A stretch of 64,000 nt of DNA from Akkermansia sp. RCC_12PD (GTDB lineage Bacteria > Verrucomicrobiota > Verrucomicrobiia > Verrucomicrobiales > Akkermansiaceae), in the NCBI RefSeq assembly GCF_036417355.1, contig NZ_CP143889.1, positions 992,001-1,056,000 of the forward strand, given 5' to 3'. Both the position numbers and the translations under genes were made by a program. The stretch's first letter is position 1. Each line of letters opens with the position of its first letter. The notes below the pieces were generated by a model. It did no database searches. It was not told the origin of the DNA and saw nothing but the letters and a program-made list of their open reading frames with translations. Shown piece after piece: positions 16,383 to 26,000 of the stretch.

Positions 16383-16958
16383 ATGAAGTGTTCCCTGCTC
16401 AGCCGGCCCATGACCTGCGCGCACGACTGGATCAGCCGTCTCGTCCTGCCCGGAGACACGGTGGTGGACGCCACAGCGGGAAACGGGCACGATACTGCAT
16501 TTCTGGCACGCCTGGTCGGCCCGGAAGGGAAAGTGCACGCCTTCGACATTCAGGAAGAGGCGATCCGCTCCGCCAGGGAACGCCTGAGGGAAGAGGGGCT
16601 GCTTACGGACGCCGTCTGTTTCCATCTGGCCAGCCACTCGCGCCTCGCGGAACTGGTCCGCGGCCCGGTCAAAGCAATCATGTTCAACCTGGGCTACCTG
16701 CCCGGCGGGGACAGGAACCTCGTCACCCGTACGGATTCCACTCTGGCGGCCCTGGAACAGGCCGTGAACCTGACAGCCCCCAACGGAATCCTCAGCGTCA
16801 TGTGCTATCCGGGCCATGAGGGAGGAGACATGGAAGCGGCCGCCGTGGAACAATTCCTTTCCCGGCTTCCCCATCACCTGTGGAGAACAGGCAAATACCA
16901 GCTTCTGAACACTTCCACGCCCGCACCGTTCCAAATTTGTGCATTCAGGCTGGATTGA
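16383..16958 (+). CDS. mnmM: class I SAM methyltransferase, MnmM/YtqB-like tRNA wobble-uridine methyltransferase
   Basis: A 191-residue cytoplasmic methyltransferase. The SAM-binding motif I reads VDATAGNGHDTAFLA (about residues 29-43), followed by the acidic motif II VHAFDIQEEAI and the family motif MFNLGYLPGGDRNLVTR (about 100-116). This NLGYLPGGD-K/R pattern is characteristic of the YtqB/MnmM group, which methylates 5-aminomethyl-2-thiouridine at tRNA position 34. Length fits the family. It is preceded by the divergent DUF362 gene and followed by the convergent RdgB gene. The function rests on family resemblance. Confidence 0.82.
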   Translation: MKCSLLSRPMTCAHDWISRLVLPGDTVVDATAGNGHDTAFLARLVGPEGKVHAFDIQEEAIRSARERLREEGLLTDAVCFHLASHSRLAELVRGPVKAIMFNLGYLPGGDRNLVTRTDSTLAALEQAVNLTAPNGILSVMCYPGHEGGDMEAAAVEQFLSRLPHHLWRTGKYQLLNTSTPAPFQICAFRLD

Positions 16959-17017
16959 CATTCCTTCAGCTTCCGGAAGGCGAACACAGACCGGAAGATA
17001 TTCAAGGAATACCCTTC

Positions 17018-17629
17018 TCACGCACGGCCCATCCACTCCACCACCTGCGCCAGCGCACGGCCCCGGTGGGACATGGAATTCTTCACCTCCATGGGGAGCT
17101 GGGCGAAACTCTGCTCATACCCTTCCGGCACAAACAGGGGGTCATATCCAAATCCTCCCTCCCCGGTCAATTCCGTCAGCATGTGGCCTTCTATGGAACC
17201 GGAAAATTCCGCCAGCACCGCACCTTCGCGGGCCAAAACCATCACACAGCGAAAGCGGGCGGCAGGCTTGCCTCCCGGGCGCACTCCGGCCTTCCGCAAC
17301 TCTTCCAGCATACGGCGGTTGTTCCGTTCATGATTACCTTCCTCTCCCCCGAAGGAAGAAGACCAGACGCCCGGACGGCCATCCAGAACATCCACCTCCA
17401 GCCCGGAATCGTCCGCCAGGACAATGCCGGGAATGCATTTGGAGGCGGAGACTGCCTTGAGCGTGGCGTTTTCCGTAAACGTAACGCCGGTTTCTTCCAC
17501 GGGTGGGGCCTGGGGATAGTCGGAAAGGTCCCTTACCTCCCATTTTCCGGCCAGCATGGCGCGGATTTCCCCGGTTTTATGGGCGTTGCGCGTGGCAACC
17601 ACCAGCAATGGCAATTCCTGTTGCATCAT
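17018..17629 (-). CDS. rdgB: non-canonical purine NTP pyrophosphatase, RdgB/HAM1 family
   Basis: A 203-residue cytoplasmic enzyme that hydrolyses ITP, dITP and XTP to monophosphates and so keeps damaged purines out of nucleic acids. The N-terminal substrate motif LVVATRNAHKTGEIRAML (about 8-25), the catalytic ADDSGLEVDVL, and the closing region GGFGYDPLFVPEGYEQSFAQL...MSHRGRAL are all present. Length is normal. It lies 27 bases downstream of the exonuclease III gene start-side neighbour, in the same direction (exoIII stop at 17657 is upstream of nothing else), so the pair may be co-transcribed as DNA-maintenance genes. Confidence 0.93.
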   Translation of the reverse strand: MMQQELPLLVVATRNAHKTGEIRAMLAGKWEVRDLSDYPQAPPVEETGVTFTENATLKAVSASKCIPGIVLADDSGLEVDVLDGRPGVWSSSFGGEEGNHERNNRRMLEELRKAGVRPGGKPAARFRCVMVLAREGAVLAEFSGSIEGHMLTELTGEGGFGYDPLFVPEGYEQSFAQLPMEVKNSMSHRGRALAQVVEWMGRA

Positions 17630-17656
17630 GTTGAAATTCTCGTGTCGTGTTTTTTC

Positions 17657-18418
17657 TCAGCAGTCAATCTCCAGGCTTACGGGGCAATGGTCGGAACCCA
17701 TCACGTCCATATGGATGGCCGCGCTCTTCACCCTGGGAGCCAGAGAATCGGAAACGCAGAAATAATCAATGCGCCAGCCGATGTTCCGGGCACGCGCGCC
17801 CCCGCGGTACGACCACCAGCTGTACCAGGACGGTTCCTCCGGATGCAGCAGGCGGAACGTATCGGTAAATCCGGCTTTCAGCAACTGCGTGAACCCGGAG
17901 CGTTCTTCGTCGGTGAACCCGGCGGAGAAACGGTTGTCCTTGGGCCGCGCGATGTCGATCTCCTGATGGGCCACGTTCAAATCGCCGCAGAAAATGACCG
18001 GCTTGACAGCCGCCAGGCCGGCCACGTAATTGCGGAACGCCTGATCCCACTGCTGCCGGTAGGGCAGCCTTGCCAGTTCGCTCTGGGAATTGGGCGTATA
18101 GCAGTTGACCAGATAAAATTGCTCAAACTCCATGGTGCACACGCGCCCTTCCCGGTCATGTTCCTGCCAGCCCATGCCCATGGATGTGGACAGGGGCTTC
18201 ACGCGGCTGAGGACCAGCACCCCGGAATAACCTGCCTTTTCCGCCGGATTCCAGAGCTGGTACGGCCAGGAAGACAGCCACAAATCATCCACCTGCTCCG
18301 GACGCGCCTTGATCTCCTGAAGGCAAAGAATGTCCGCATCCAGCGCATCCGCGGCTTCTCCCAGCCCCTTGCCCAGAATCGCACGCAATCCGTTCACGTT
18401 CCAAGAAACGAGTTTCAT
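17657..18418 (-). CDS. xth: exodeoxyribonuclease III (AP endonuclease)
   Basis: A 253-residue enzyme of the exonuclease III/APE family that cuts DNA at abasic sites and removes 3' blocking groups. The start MKLVSWNVNGLRA contains the conserved Asn, LCLQEIKA the metal-binding Glu, GDLNVAHQEIDIARP the Asp-Asn pair, and the end DVMGSDHCPVSLEI the catalytic Asp-His. All key residues are present and length is normal. Its stop is 27 bases before the rdgB start in the same direction, suggesting a two-gene unit. Its start faces the nusA operon leader. Confidence 0.95.
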   Translation of the reverse strand: MKLVSWNVNGLRAILGKGLGEAADALDADILCLQEIKARPEQVDDLWLSSWPYQLWNPAEKAGYSGVLVLSRVKPLSTSMGMGWQEHDREGRVCTMEFEQFYLVNCYTPNSQSELARLPYRQQWDQAFRNYVAGLAAVKPVIFCGDLNVAHQEIDIARPKDNRFSAGFTDEERSGFTQLLKAGFTDTFRLLHPEEPSWYSWWSYRGGARARNIGWRIDYFCVSDSLAPRVKSAAIHMDVMGSDHCPVSLEIDC

Positions 18419-18558
18419 GCGGGCATACTTCCCGTTTTTCCCCTTCCCGTCAAGCCCTCAAACTCCCCTTCAGCGGCCCTGCTTCACCCCTCCGCGCAAA
18501 CCCTTCTTCCGGAATCATCCCCAGTATCTTGCATGCCGCACGGAACAAGTGTTTTTTC

Positions 18559-18591
18559 TTGCCAACCGGCGGGGGCCATGCTTACTTAGAT
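18559..18591 (+). promoter_or_regulatory. candidate promoter of nusA-infB-rbfA
   Basis: TTGCCA (18559-18564) is followed after 18 bases by TACTTA (18583-18588), a reasonable sigma-70-like pair about 85 bases before nusA and just before the leader hairpin. Weak evidence only. Confidence 0.35.
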
Positions 18592-18617
18592 AGGCAAACA
18601 CCCCGAGAGGCACTCGA

Positions 18618-18645
18618 GAGTGGGTCTGTCGACCCGCTCTTTTTT
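18618..18645 (+). terminator. terminator-like attenuator hairpin in the nusA leader
   Basis: GAGTGGGTC (18618-18626) pairs with GACCCGCTC (18631-18639) around TGTC, with one G-T pair, and is followed by six T (18640-18645). It lies 27 bases before the nusA ATG and after the candidate promoter, where full termination would silence the operon. Upstream CACT (18611-18614) can pair instead with AGTG that overlaps the first arm (18619-18622), a weak competing fold. NusA itself acts at such hairpins, so autoregulation is an attractive inference. Confidence 0.65.
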
Positions 18646-18672
18646 GTCTATCCATCACACATCTCTACGCTC

Positions 18673-19968
18673 ATGACAAACGACATTAAAGCTTTGATCG
18701 ACTACTACGAGAGGGAAAAAGGGCTCTCCCGTGAAAAAATTCTCCTCGCTCTGGAATCTGCCTTCCTGTCCGCCTACCGCAAGATGGTCCCCGGTTCCGG
18801 CTCCATCAACTACCTCCGGGCTGAAATCAACGTGGACAAGGGCAAGGTGCGTATCTTTGCTGATCTGGAAGTAGTTCCGGATGAAGAATACAAAGACAAA
18901 TTCAATCAGATTCCCCTCTCCCTGGCCGTCAAGCTGGACAAAAATGCCGTCCTGCACGATCTGCTGGCTACCAACATCACCCCCAAAGGATTCGGCCGCA
19001 TTGCCGTGCAGACGGCACGCCAGACGATGCTCCAGAAACTGCTGGATGCGGAAAAGGAAATGCTTTATGACGAATTCAAGGACCGCGCCGGCGATCTGGT
19101 CACGGGCACCATCCGCCGCTTTGAAAAAGGAGACATCTTTGTGGACCTTGGAAAATTCGAGGGCGTCATGACCTCCCGCGAGCGCGTGCCGAATGAAGAC
19201 TACAGCGTAGGCGACCGCATGCGCTTCTACGTGGTGGAAGTGCGCACGGAAGGCCGCGGACCGGAAGTCATCCTCTCCCGCAGCCATCCGAACCTGGTGC
19301 GCCGCCTCTTTGAATCGGAAGTGGTGGAAATCGGGGACCAGACGGTGGAAATCCACGGCATCGCCCGCGAAGCCGGTTACCGCACCAAGGTGGCCGTCAT
19401 CAGCCATGACGACAAGGTGGACCCGGTGGGGGCATGCGTGGGTATGCGCGGAGCCCGCGTTAAAAACATCGTCCGGGAGCTCAACAATGAAAAGGTGGAC
19501 ATCCTGGAATGGACGGAAGACCCCGTCGAATTCGTCCGGGAAGCCCTCAGCCCCGTGGAGCCCCGGGAAATCACCGTGGATGAAGACGCCAAACGGGTCT
19601 TCGTCATCGTCCAGGACGACAAAGACCTCTCCAAGGCCATCGGTCGCAGGGGCCAGAACGCCCGCCTCACCTCCCGCCTGATGGGCTGGGACGTCCAGGT
19701 GCGTGTCTTTGACGTTCAGGAAGCTGAAAAACTCCAGAGCCAGGCTGCCGCTGAAGAAGTGATGCGCCAGTGCCAGGCCGCGGCGAAAACCCTCAGCGAA
19801 CAACTGGAAATCCCGGAAGAAACCGCCATGGGCCTCGTGACCATGGGGGGAACGGACCTGGTGGCCCTCACCGGATTTGAAGCTTCCGACATCGCGGAAA
19901 GCATGGGCATTCCCGCAGAGGAAGCCGCCCAGATTCTGGACAAGGCCCGGGACCTCATTTCCCAATAA
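18673..19968 (+). CDS. nusA: transcription termination/antitermination factor NusA
   Basis: A 431-residue RNA polymerase-associated factor. ATG 18673 begins MTNDIKALIDYYEREKGLSR, the normal NusA start; a longer frame to 18529 overlaps the leader hairpin and is rejected. The N-terminal polymerase-binding domain is followed by an S1 domain (about 125-200, GTIRRFEKGDIFVDLGKFEG), two KH domains (about 210-345, GACVGMRGARVKNIVREL and KAIGRRGQNARLTSRL) and a C-terminal helix-hairpin-helix-like region (ETAMGLVTMGG to ARDLISQ). It is followed by infB and rbfA, the conserved nusA-infB-rbfA order; rimP is not directly upstream. Confidence 0.97.
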   Translation: MTNDIKALIDYYEREKGLSREKILLALESAFLSAYRKMVPGSGSINYLRAEINVDKGKVRIFADLEVVPDEEYKDKFNQIPLSLAVKLDKNAVLHDLLATNITPKGFGRIAVQTARQTMLQKLLDAEKEMLYDEFKDRAGDLVTGTIRRFEKGDIFVDLGKFEGVMTSRERVPNEDYSVGDRMRFYVVEVRTEGRGPEVILSRSHPNLVRRLFESEVVEIGDQTVEIHGIAREAGYRTKVAVISHDDKVDPVGACVGMRGARVKNIVRELNNEKVDILEWTEDPVEFVREALSPVEPREITVDEDAKRVFVIVQDDKDLSKAIGRRGQNARLTSRLMGWDVQVRVFDVQEAEKLQSQAAAEEVMRQCQAAAKTLSEQLEIPEETAMGLVTMGGTDLVALTGFEASDIAESMGIPAEEAAQILDKARDLISQ

Positions 19969-20011
19969 ACCATTGAGCATGGCGCTCAATATCTAACCAA
20001 TTTAAAATCAA

Positions 20012-22072
20012 ATGCCTAATAAACAAGAAGAGAACGAACCCAAAAAAGAAGTGCTGGATCTGATCGGCGGATCTCCCAAAAAGAAACGCGCACCGCTGCC
20101 CGAACCCGTTCCGGCCCCGGCGCCCACCCCCCGTCCGGCTCCGGCCAAGAAAGAAGCTCTCGACTTGCTTTCCGGCCCCAAGAAAAAAGCGCCTGCTCCC
20201 GTTCCCGCCAAACCGGCTCCCGAATCCGTCCAGCCAGCCCCTGCCGCCGCACCCGCGCCGCAGGAAGAGGAACTGTCTTCCAGGGATAAGGTCATCAACC
20301 TCAAGCCGCCCGTTTCCGTCTCCGAACTGGCCGCTCTGCTTCAAGCCAAGCCTTTCCAGATCATCAAGGACCTGATGGGCATGGGCATCTTCGCCAACCC
20401 GAACACGCCGCTGGACGCTGACGCCGTCAGTTCCATCTGTGACCTGCACGGCTACACCTTCGCCCGTGAAAAACGGGAAAAAGGAGGTGGAGTCAAGGCC
20501 CAGCAGGAACCGGTGAAGGAGCCGGAACCAGTGCCGGTCGTGGAAGAACCCAAGGCCACCCTCATCACCCGCACGCCCATCATCACGGTCATGGGCCATG
20601 TAGACCACGGGAAAACCTCCCTGCTGGACTACATCCGCAAGGCCCACGTAGCGAAGGGGGAAGCCGGCGGCATCACGCAGCATATCGGCGCCTATACGGT
20701 AGACTACAACGGCAACACCCTCACCTTCCTGGACACGCCCGGTCACGCCATCTTTACGGAAATGCGCGCCCGCGGAGCGGACGTGACGGACATTGTCGTG
20801 CTCGTCGTAGCCGCCAATGACGGCATCATGCCCCAGACGCGGGAAGCCATCGCCCATTCCAAGGCGGCCGGCAAAACCATCATCGTGGCCATCAACAAAT
20901 GCGACCTCCCTGCGGCAGATCCCATGAAAGCCAAGAGCGGCCTGATGGAAGAAGGGCTGGTCCCCACGGACTTCGGCGGCGATGTGGAATGTGTGGAAGT
21001 CTCCGCCCTGACCGGGGACGGCATTGACGACCTGCTCGGCCTCCTTTCCCTCCAGTCGGAAGTGCTTGAACTCCAAGCCAATCCCAAGGCCAACTGCCGG
21101 GCATCCATCATTGAAGCCCGCGTGGAACCCGGTACCGGCAGTTCCGCCACGGCCATTGTGGAAAGCGGCACCATCCGCATCGGCATGCCCTTCATCTGCG
21201 GCCCTTACGCCGGCAAGGTGCGCGCCCTGGTCAACGACCACGGCGAACGCGTCAAAAAAGTCGGCCCCGGGATGCCCGTGGAAATCATCGGCTTTTCCGA
21301 GACCCCGAACGTGGGTGACGAACTCGTGGAAATGGAATCCGAACGCGCCGCCAAGAAACTGGGCGAAGAACGCCAGGAGGAACTGCGCAAGCAGCGCCTG
21401 GCCCAGCCCCGCAAGGCCCGCATGGAGGAACTGCTCGCCATGATGGGCGACGGTACCCAGAAGGCCCAGCTCAAGATTCTCCTGAAGGGGGACGTCCAGG
21501 GTTCCGTGGAAGCCATTAAAAAGGCAATCATGGACATCCAGTCGGACAAGGTGGAATGTGTCTTCCTGAATGCCGCCGCCGGTCCCATCTCGGAATCTGA
21601 TGTCCTGCTGGCTTCCTCTTCCGACGCCGTCATCCTGGGCTTCAACGTCAAGGTGGAATCCAACGCCGTGAAACTTCTCAAACGTGAAGGCGTGCAGGTG
21701 AAGCTGTACTCCATCGTGTACGAACTCATCGACCAGGTGAGGGACGCCATGCTGGGCCTGCTGGAACCGGAAACGCGTGAAACCATCATCGGCCACGCCA
21801 AGGTTCTCCAGGTCTTCAAGCTCAACAAGGGTCGCGCCGCAGGCTGCATGGTTGAGGACGGCAAGATCCTCCGCAGCTGTGAAGCGCGCGTCATCCGCGA
21901 CAAAACTCCCGTTTTCGACGGCAAGATGTCCACTCTCCGCCGCTTCCAGGACGAAGTGGAAGAAGTCAAGGCCGGTCTGGAATGCGGCATTCGCCTGGGC
22001 GACTTCAACGAATATGAGGCTGGCGACATCATCGAATGCTACACGCTGGAAAAAATCCAGCAGACGCTGTAA
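20012..22072 (+). CDS. infB: translation initiation factor IF-2
   Basis: A 686-residue GTPase that places initiator tRNA on the 30S subunit. The N-terminus (1-90) is a short Lys/Pro/Ala-rich linker, well below the length in Escherichia coli (890 residues overall), followed by an IF-2N-like segment (about 100-150). The G domain has G1 GHVDHGKT (195-202), G3 DTPGH and G4 NKCD. Domains II to IV follow, ending GDIIECYTLEKIQQTL. The gene starts 43 bases after nusA and belongs to the same operon. Confidence 0.97.
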   Translation: MPNKQEENEPKKEVLDLIGGSPKKKRAPLPEPVPAPAPTPRPAPAKKEALDLLSGPKKKAPAPVPAKPAPESVQPAPAAAPAPQEEELSSRDKVINLKPPVSVSELAALLQAKPFQIIKDLMGMGIFANPNTPLDADAVSSICDLHGYTFAREKREKGGGVKAQQEPVKEPEPVPVVEEPKATLITRTPIITVMGHVDHGKTSLLDYIRKAHVAKGEAGGITQHIGAYTVDYNGNTLTFLDTPGHAIFTEMRARGADVTDIVVLVVAANDGIMPQTREAIAHSKAAGKTIIVAINKCDLPAADPMKAKSGLMEEGLVPTDFGGDVECVEVSALTGDGIDDLLGLLSLQSEVLELQANPKANCRASIIEARVEPGTGSSATAIVESGTIRIGMPFICGPYAGKVRALVNDHGERVKKVGPGMPVEIIGFSETPNVGDELVEMESERAAKKLGEERQEELRKQRLAQPRKARMEELLAMMGDGTQKAQLKILLKGDVQGSVEAIKKAIMDIQSDKVECVFLNAAAGPISESDVLLASSSDAVILGFNVKVESNAVKLLKREGVQVKLYSIVYELIDQVRDAMLGLLEPETRETIIGHAKVLQVFKLNKGRAAGCMVEDGKILRSCEARVIRDKTPVFDGKMSTLRRFQDEVEEVKAGLECGIRLGDFNEYEAGDIIECYTLEKIQQTL

Positions 22073-22172
22073 GCCAATACGTAATCTCACCGAAGCGGGA
22101 ATGGAACCGCCCCAGGGCTCCGGCAGGGTCTCTAGGGAGCTTCCATTTCTGCCATTCGTGTACATCCCTCCT

Positions 22173-22190
22173 TCCGATTGAACAATCGGA
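22173..22190 (+). other. small hairpin upstream of rbfA
   Basis: TCCGATT and AATCGGA form a 7-bp stem with a GAAC tetraloop, 24 bases before the rbfA ATG. It may influence translation of rbfA or processing of the operon mRNA. Confidence 0.4.
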
Positions 22191-22214
22191 CAGCCCCTTA
22201 CTCTATTTCTTCAT

Positions 22215-22592
22215 ATGAGCAGACGCACAGACAAGGTTAATGAACTCCTCCGCCGGGAAATAGGCACCACCATCCAGCGGGACTTTGAATTCCCCGGAAC
22301 GATTGTCACCGTAATTGAAGTGGAAGTGACGGATGACCTGAAAGAAGCCAGGGTCTGGGTGGGCGTCGTGGGCCGCATGGCTCCTCCCCAGGTTCTGGAA
22401 AAGCTGAACTCCCGCCACGGTCTCATTCAGTCGGCCGTAGCCAAAAGAGTCGTTCTGCGCAACACTCCGCGGCTCTCCTTCCGGCTGGACGACTCCGCGC
22501 AGCGCGGGGTTGATCTGGTCAACCTGCTGGACGACATTGACAAAAATCTGCCTAAAGCCCCTCCCGCAGATCAGGAGGAAGAACAGGCCTGA
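22215..22592 (+). CDS. rbfA: 30S ribosome-binding factor A
   Basis: A 125-residue KH-like cytoplasmic protein that matures the 30S subunit and 16S rRNA 5' end. The start MSRRTDKVNELLRREIGTTI and the core TVIEVEVTDDLKEARVWVGV, then RVVLRNTPRLSFRLDDSAQRGVDL match the family. It follows infB after 142 bases that contain a small hairpin. It ends in an acidic tail (DQEEEQA). Confidence 0.95.
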   Translation: MSRRTDKVNELLRREIGTTIQRDFEFPGTIVTVIEVEVTDDLKEARVWVGVVGRMAPPQVLEKLNSRHGLIQSAVAKRVVLRNTPRLSFRLDDSAQRGVDLVNLLDDIDKNLPKAPPADQEEEQA

Positions 22593-22836
22593 ATCCCGCG
22601 GCCCCCTGGAATAACACTCCGGATACTGGAAATCAGCGATTCTTCCACCTGTTGAAGGCAAAAAAATCTGTCCGTCAAAAACAGGATACTCTCGCCCCGG
22701 ACACCGGAGCCGTGACTCCCGGCAAACAGACATTTCCGGAGGTATCTTTCCATAAGCGTCTTTGGGAGTACACATTTGGTCACTGCTTCCCACGGTCGCT
22801 TTATCCTTCGTGAATCTCGCGTGGCGCAATCCGTGC

Positions 22837-22867
22837 AGCCGGGCTTGCGGCCCGTGCCCGGTTTTTT
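22837..22867 (+). terminator. Rho-independent terminator after rbfA
   Basis: AGCCGGGC (22837-22844) pairs with GCCCGGTT (22856-22863) around an 11-base loop, followed by a T-run to 22867. It is about 245 bases after the rbfA stop. Confidence 0.7.
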
Positions 22868-22996
22868 GCTTTTCGGTCGGAAATAGACCTCGGCAAAGAG
22901 AAGGAATTCCGGAGAAATCTTCCGAAGAGCTCCGGAACGGTGATTCGCTATTAATAAAAGGTAACCGGATCACGAAAAATCCCGGCATGGAGTACC

Positions 22997-23034
22997 GCCT
23001 GTATCGGCATTCAATTTTCGATGCCAATACAGGC
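22997..23034 (-). terminator. 3' hairpin of the sulfatase gene
   Basis: GCCTGTATCGGCAT (22997-23010) pairs with ATGCCAATACAGGC (23021-23034), 13 pairs with one mismatch, ending 8 bases beyond the sulfatase stop. No T-run follows directly on the minus strand, so it may protect the mRNA end rather than stop transcription by itself. Confidence 0.55.
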
Positions 23035-23041
23035 CCAGATT

Positions 23042-26000
23042 CTACTCTCTCGTTACTTTCAAACGCAGGAAGCGGCGTTGCGGCGCATTTTCATCAATGG
23101 CCACCGTGTCCCGGTATTCTCCCTTGCTGCCTGCCGGAACTACCGTTTCCTCCTCATTCCAGGTCTTCAGGTCCGCGGAGCTTTCCACGCTGAAAACCAC
23201 ATCCACGGCTTCCGTATTGACCGGCCAGTCCAGCACCAGATATTCCTGGCTGCCCTCTTCCTTCCGCACCGTCAGCGTTGTTACACTGCCGCACGGTTTC
23301 AAAGGATCCAGGCCGGTAGCATACTTCATCAAATTGCTGATTCCGTCGCCTGCAGGGCTGGCTCCCGGAGCCATGTCGTCTTCCGTCGTTCCGGCGGGGA
23401 ACTTATCCTTCTTCCACTTATCGTATCCGGTCAATGGCGGCGCGGCACTTTGAGTCAGCGTGAAGGTCCTTTGTTCGCCGTCACACGTAATGGTCACAAC
23501 TGCCGTACGATGTGTTTCCTGGCTATTGGCGTCCACGCTGACAGCCAGCGTAGCGGTACTGTTCCCGGAAGCGGGAATGACCGTGACCCAGGGCTGGTCG
23601 CAGGAAGCGGTCCAGGGCAGCTGGGTCTGCACGGTCAGCGTCGTCTCCGCAGCGGCAAAGCCCACGGCCTCCTCCGTTTTATCAATATTGAAAGGATTCA
23701 CGTATTCATACGCAAACGCGCTGGCGGGGATCTCCTGCTTGGAAATGCCCGCATCGGCGCTTTCCCACTGCATGGAAAGGGAAGACGACGAACCCTGGCC
23801 CACATAGCCGATGCGGATCGGATGAACGCCCGCCGTAAGCTTGACCGTCTGTACGGCATTGGGCTGTACATCGCTGGAAACGCCTTCCCGCGCATTGGAG
23901 GCAACTTCCGTTCCCGGCGTATAGGCATAATCCGCGTCAAGGAGCTGCATGTCGTGCAAATGGACAAAAGCCTTGGAACCTTTGTTGGAATCCGTTTTCA
24001 GGTAGAATTTATATTCCCCCGTAGCAGGCACGGTGAGATAACCGGTAAGTTCCACGCCCTTCTGGCCGGAAATTGCGGGGTTGACATCCAGCACGCCGGA
24101 AGCGCCCGTAGCTCCTGTGACGGCCGGGGCTTCCTCCATCTGGCGGAAATCCGGCACCCAGTCGAACCCGCGGTTCCACGCGCGCTGGCGCAACCGCCCC
24201 TGCCGGAGGTTGGAGGGAGGCGCGACGGGTGCAACGTAAGCAGTGTCAAAGTTCGTAGCTGCCGTGGGAGAAGGACGGCGCATGCGCAATGCCTGCGCCT
24301 TCATTTTCTCCTGAAGGTCCGGACGGGAGGAAGCCAGGTTGTTGGCCTCCTGCGGGTCCTTTTCCGTATCATAGATTTCAAAGTCCGTAGCGGGAGCGGC
24401 ATTGCCCATCCGCAGGCCCTTGAAACCGTCCGCAAACACAATCTGCTGCTGCTGCCTGCCGCGGTTCCTGTGGGCCTGGAGGAAGTCACTGTAGCCCGGA
24501 GTATTTCCGCCGTAGGCATATTCCGTGTAAATGACGCCGGTTCTCTGGCGCTCCGGAACGCCTACCAGCGTGGGCAGCAGGGAAACGCCGTCACAGCGGG
24601 ACGGAACGGGTACCCCCGCCACATCCGCGAAGGTGGCCATCCAGTCATGGAACTGGCTGGCGCCCAGGCTGATCCCGCTGGGAACCACTCCGGGCCAGCG
24701 CACCACCGCAGGCACGCGCATGCCGCCCTCCCAGCAGTCCCGCTTGATGCCGTCCATCATTCCATAACTCATGAAGTACCGCGGGTCTTGGGCCCCGTTG
24801 TTGTAATTACCTGAGCCCGACTCATTGTGGGGGCCGTTGTCGGAGGTGAACACGATCATCGTATTGCTGTCAAGGTTCAGCTCCTTGAGCAGCTGGATCA
24901 TATCCTTCAGAACATCGTCCACGCGGCGGATCATCGTGGCGTGCCGGGATTCCGTCTTGCCGAAAACCGTGTGTTCCGGATAAATGTACGTATCCGGGCC
25001 AAAATCCCCCTGCACGCCAGTCCAGCCGTCCGCGGCGGTATTGCAGGCTTCATAGCCATCTTTCTTCTCCCATTGCAGGCCGCCGGTTTTTCCCAATCCC
25101 TCCGGATAGGCGCAGGCAGGAGCAGACAGGCAGCCGTGGGGGGCGGGGAAAGCCAGGTACAGGAAGAAAGGCTGTGAAGGGGCCTTTTCATGGTGCTCCA
25201 TAATCCACTGCTTGGCCCGGGCGCCGAAGAGGTCCGTATCATAGGCGGTGCCGGGGACCTTGGCGCTGACGTTCGTCCACGCCGGGGCTGCGGACTGGTC
25301 ATCATATTCGTAAATCTCCTGGGAACCCGCCGTCAAATAGTGGAAGTGGCCCGCCAGATGCTTGATGATTCCGTAAAAGTAGTCAAACCCGCGCATATGG
25401 GGCGCTCCGGTCAGCCCCTTGCCGCTTTGCCCTCCGCCGCCCACGCCCCATTTCCCGATGGCCGCCGTGTGGTAACCCGCGCCCTTCAGCAGCGTTCCCA
25501 GGGTGTGGGAGTTTTCAATGGGGTAGTCAAAGGTGTTGTTGCGCACCACGCGTGAGTGGCCCTGGTGCACGCCGAGAAGCAGTGAGGCGCGCGCCGGAGC
25601 GCACACCGGAGCGGCGCTGTAATGGCGCCGGAGCTGCATGCCTTCCGTAGCCATCGTATCCAGGGTCGGAGTCTTGAATTCATTCCTGCGCGTCACCTGG
25701 CGCCCGTTTTTATCCTGCTGCGTCCAGTTGACGCTCAGGTCCCCCCAGCCCATGTCATCCACCAGCACAAAGATGATGTTCGGCCTGGAGCCGGATACAC
25801 CGGAAGGCATGGAAGGCTTTTCCGCCACATTCGTCACCAGGTTCAGCCTTCTGGAAGCGCGGTCATAGCTCCAGGAAACGGCTCCCTTCGGAAGGTCCTT
25901 CACGGTAATTTCCGCTTCCATCCCTTCCGCAAACTGCACCGTCAGCGTATGGCTTCCGGGCCATTCGGCAATCAAGTCTTCAAAAGACGAATCAAACAGG

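Larger units (their letters stand above)
22593..23041. other. 450-base gap after rbfA with two hairpins; possible long 3' UTR or small RNA
   Basis: No protein gene is evident. The first 270 bases lead to a T-tailed hairpin at 22837-22867, so either rbfA has a long 3' untranslated region or an independent small RNA ends there. The last part holds the 3' hairpin of the sulfatase gene on the other strand. Confidence 0.4.

Noticed and set aside
18655-22165. Long antisense frames opposite nusA and infB
   Set aside because: They mirror conserved sense genes and carry no recognisable domain.
22173-22190. Third copy of the CGGATT dyad upstream of rbfA
   Set aside because: It reads TCCGATT-GAAC-AATCGGA, with a different half-site and spacing, and is single; more likely a plain hairpin.
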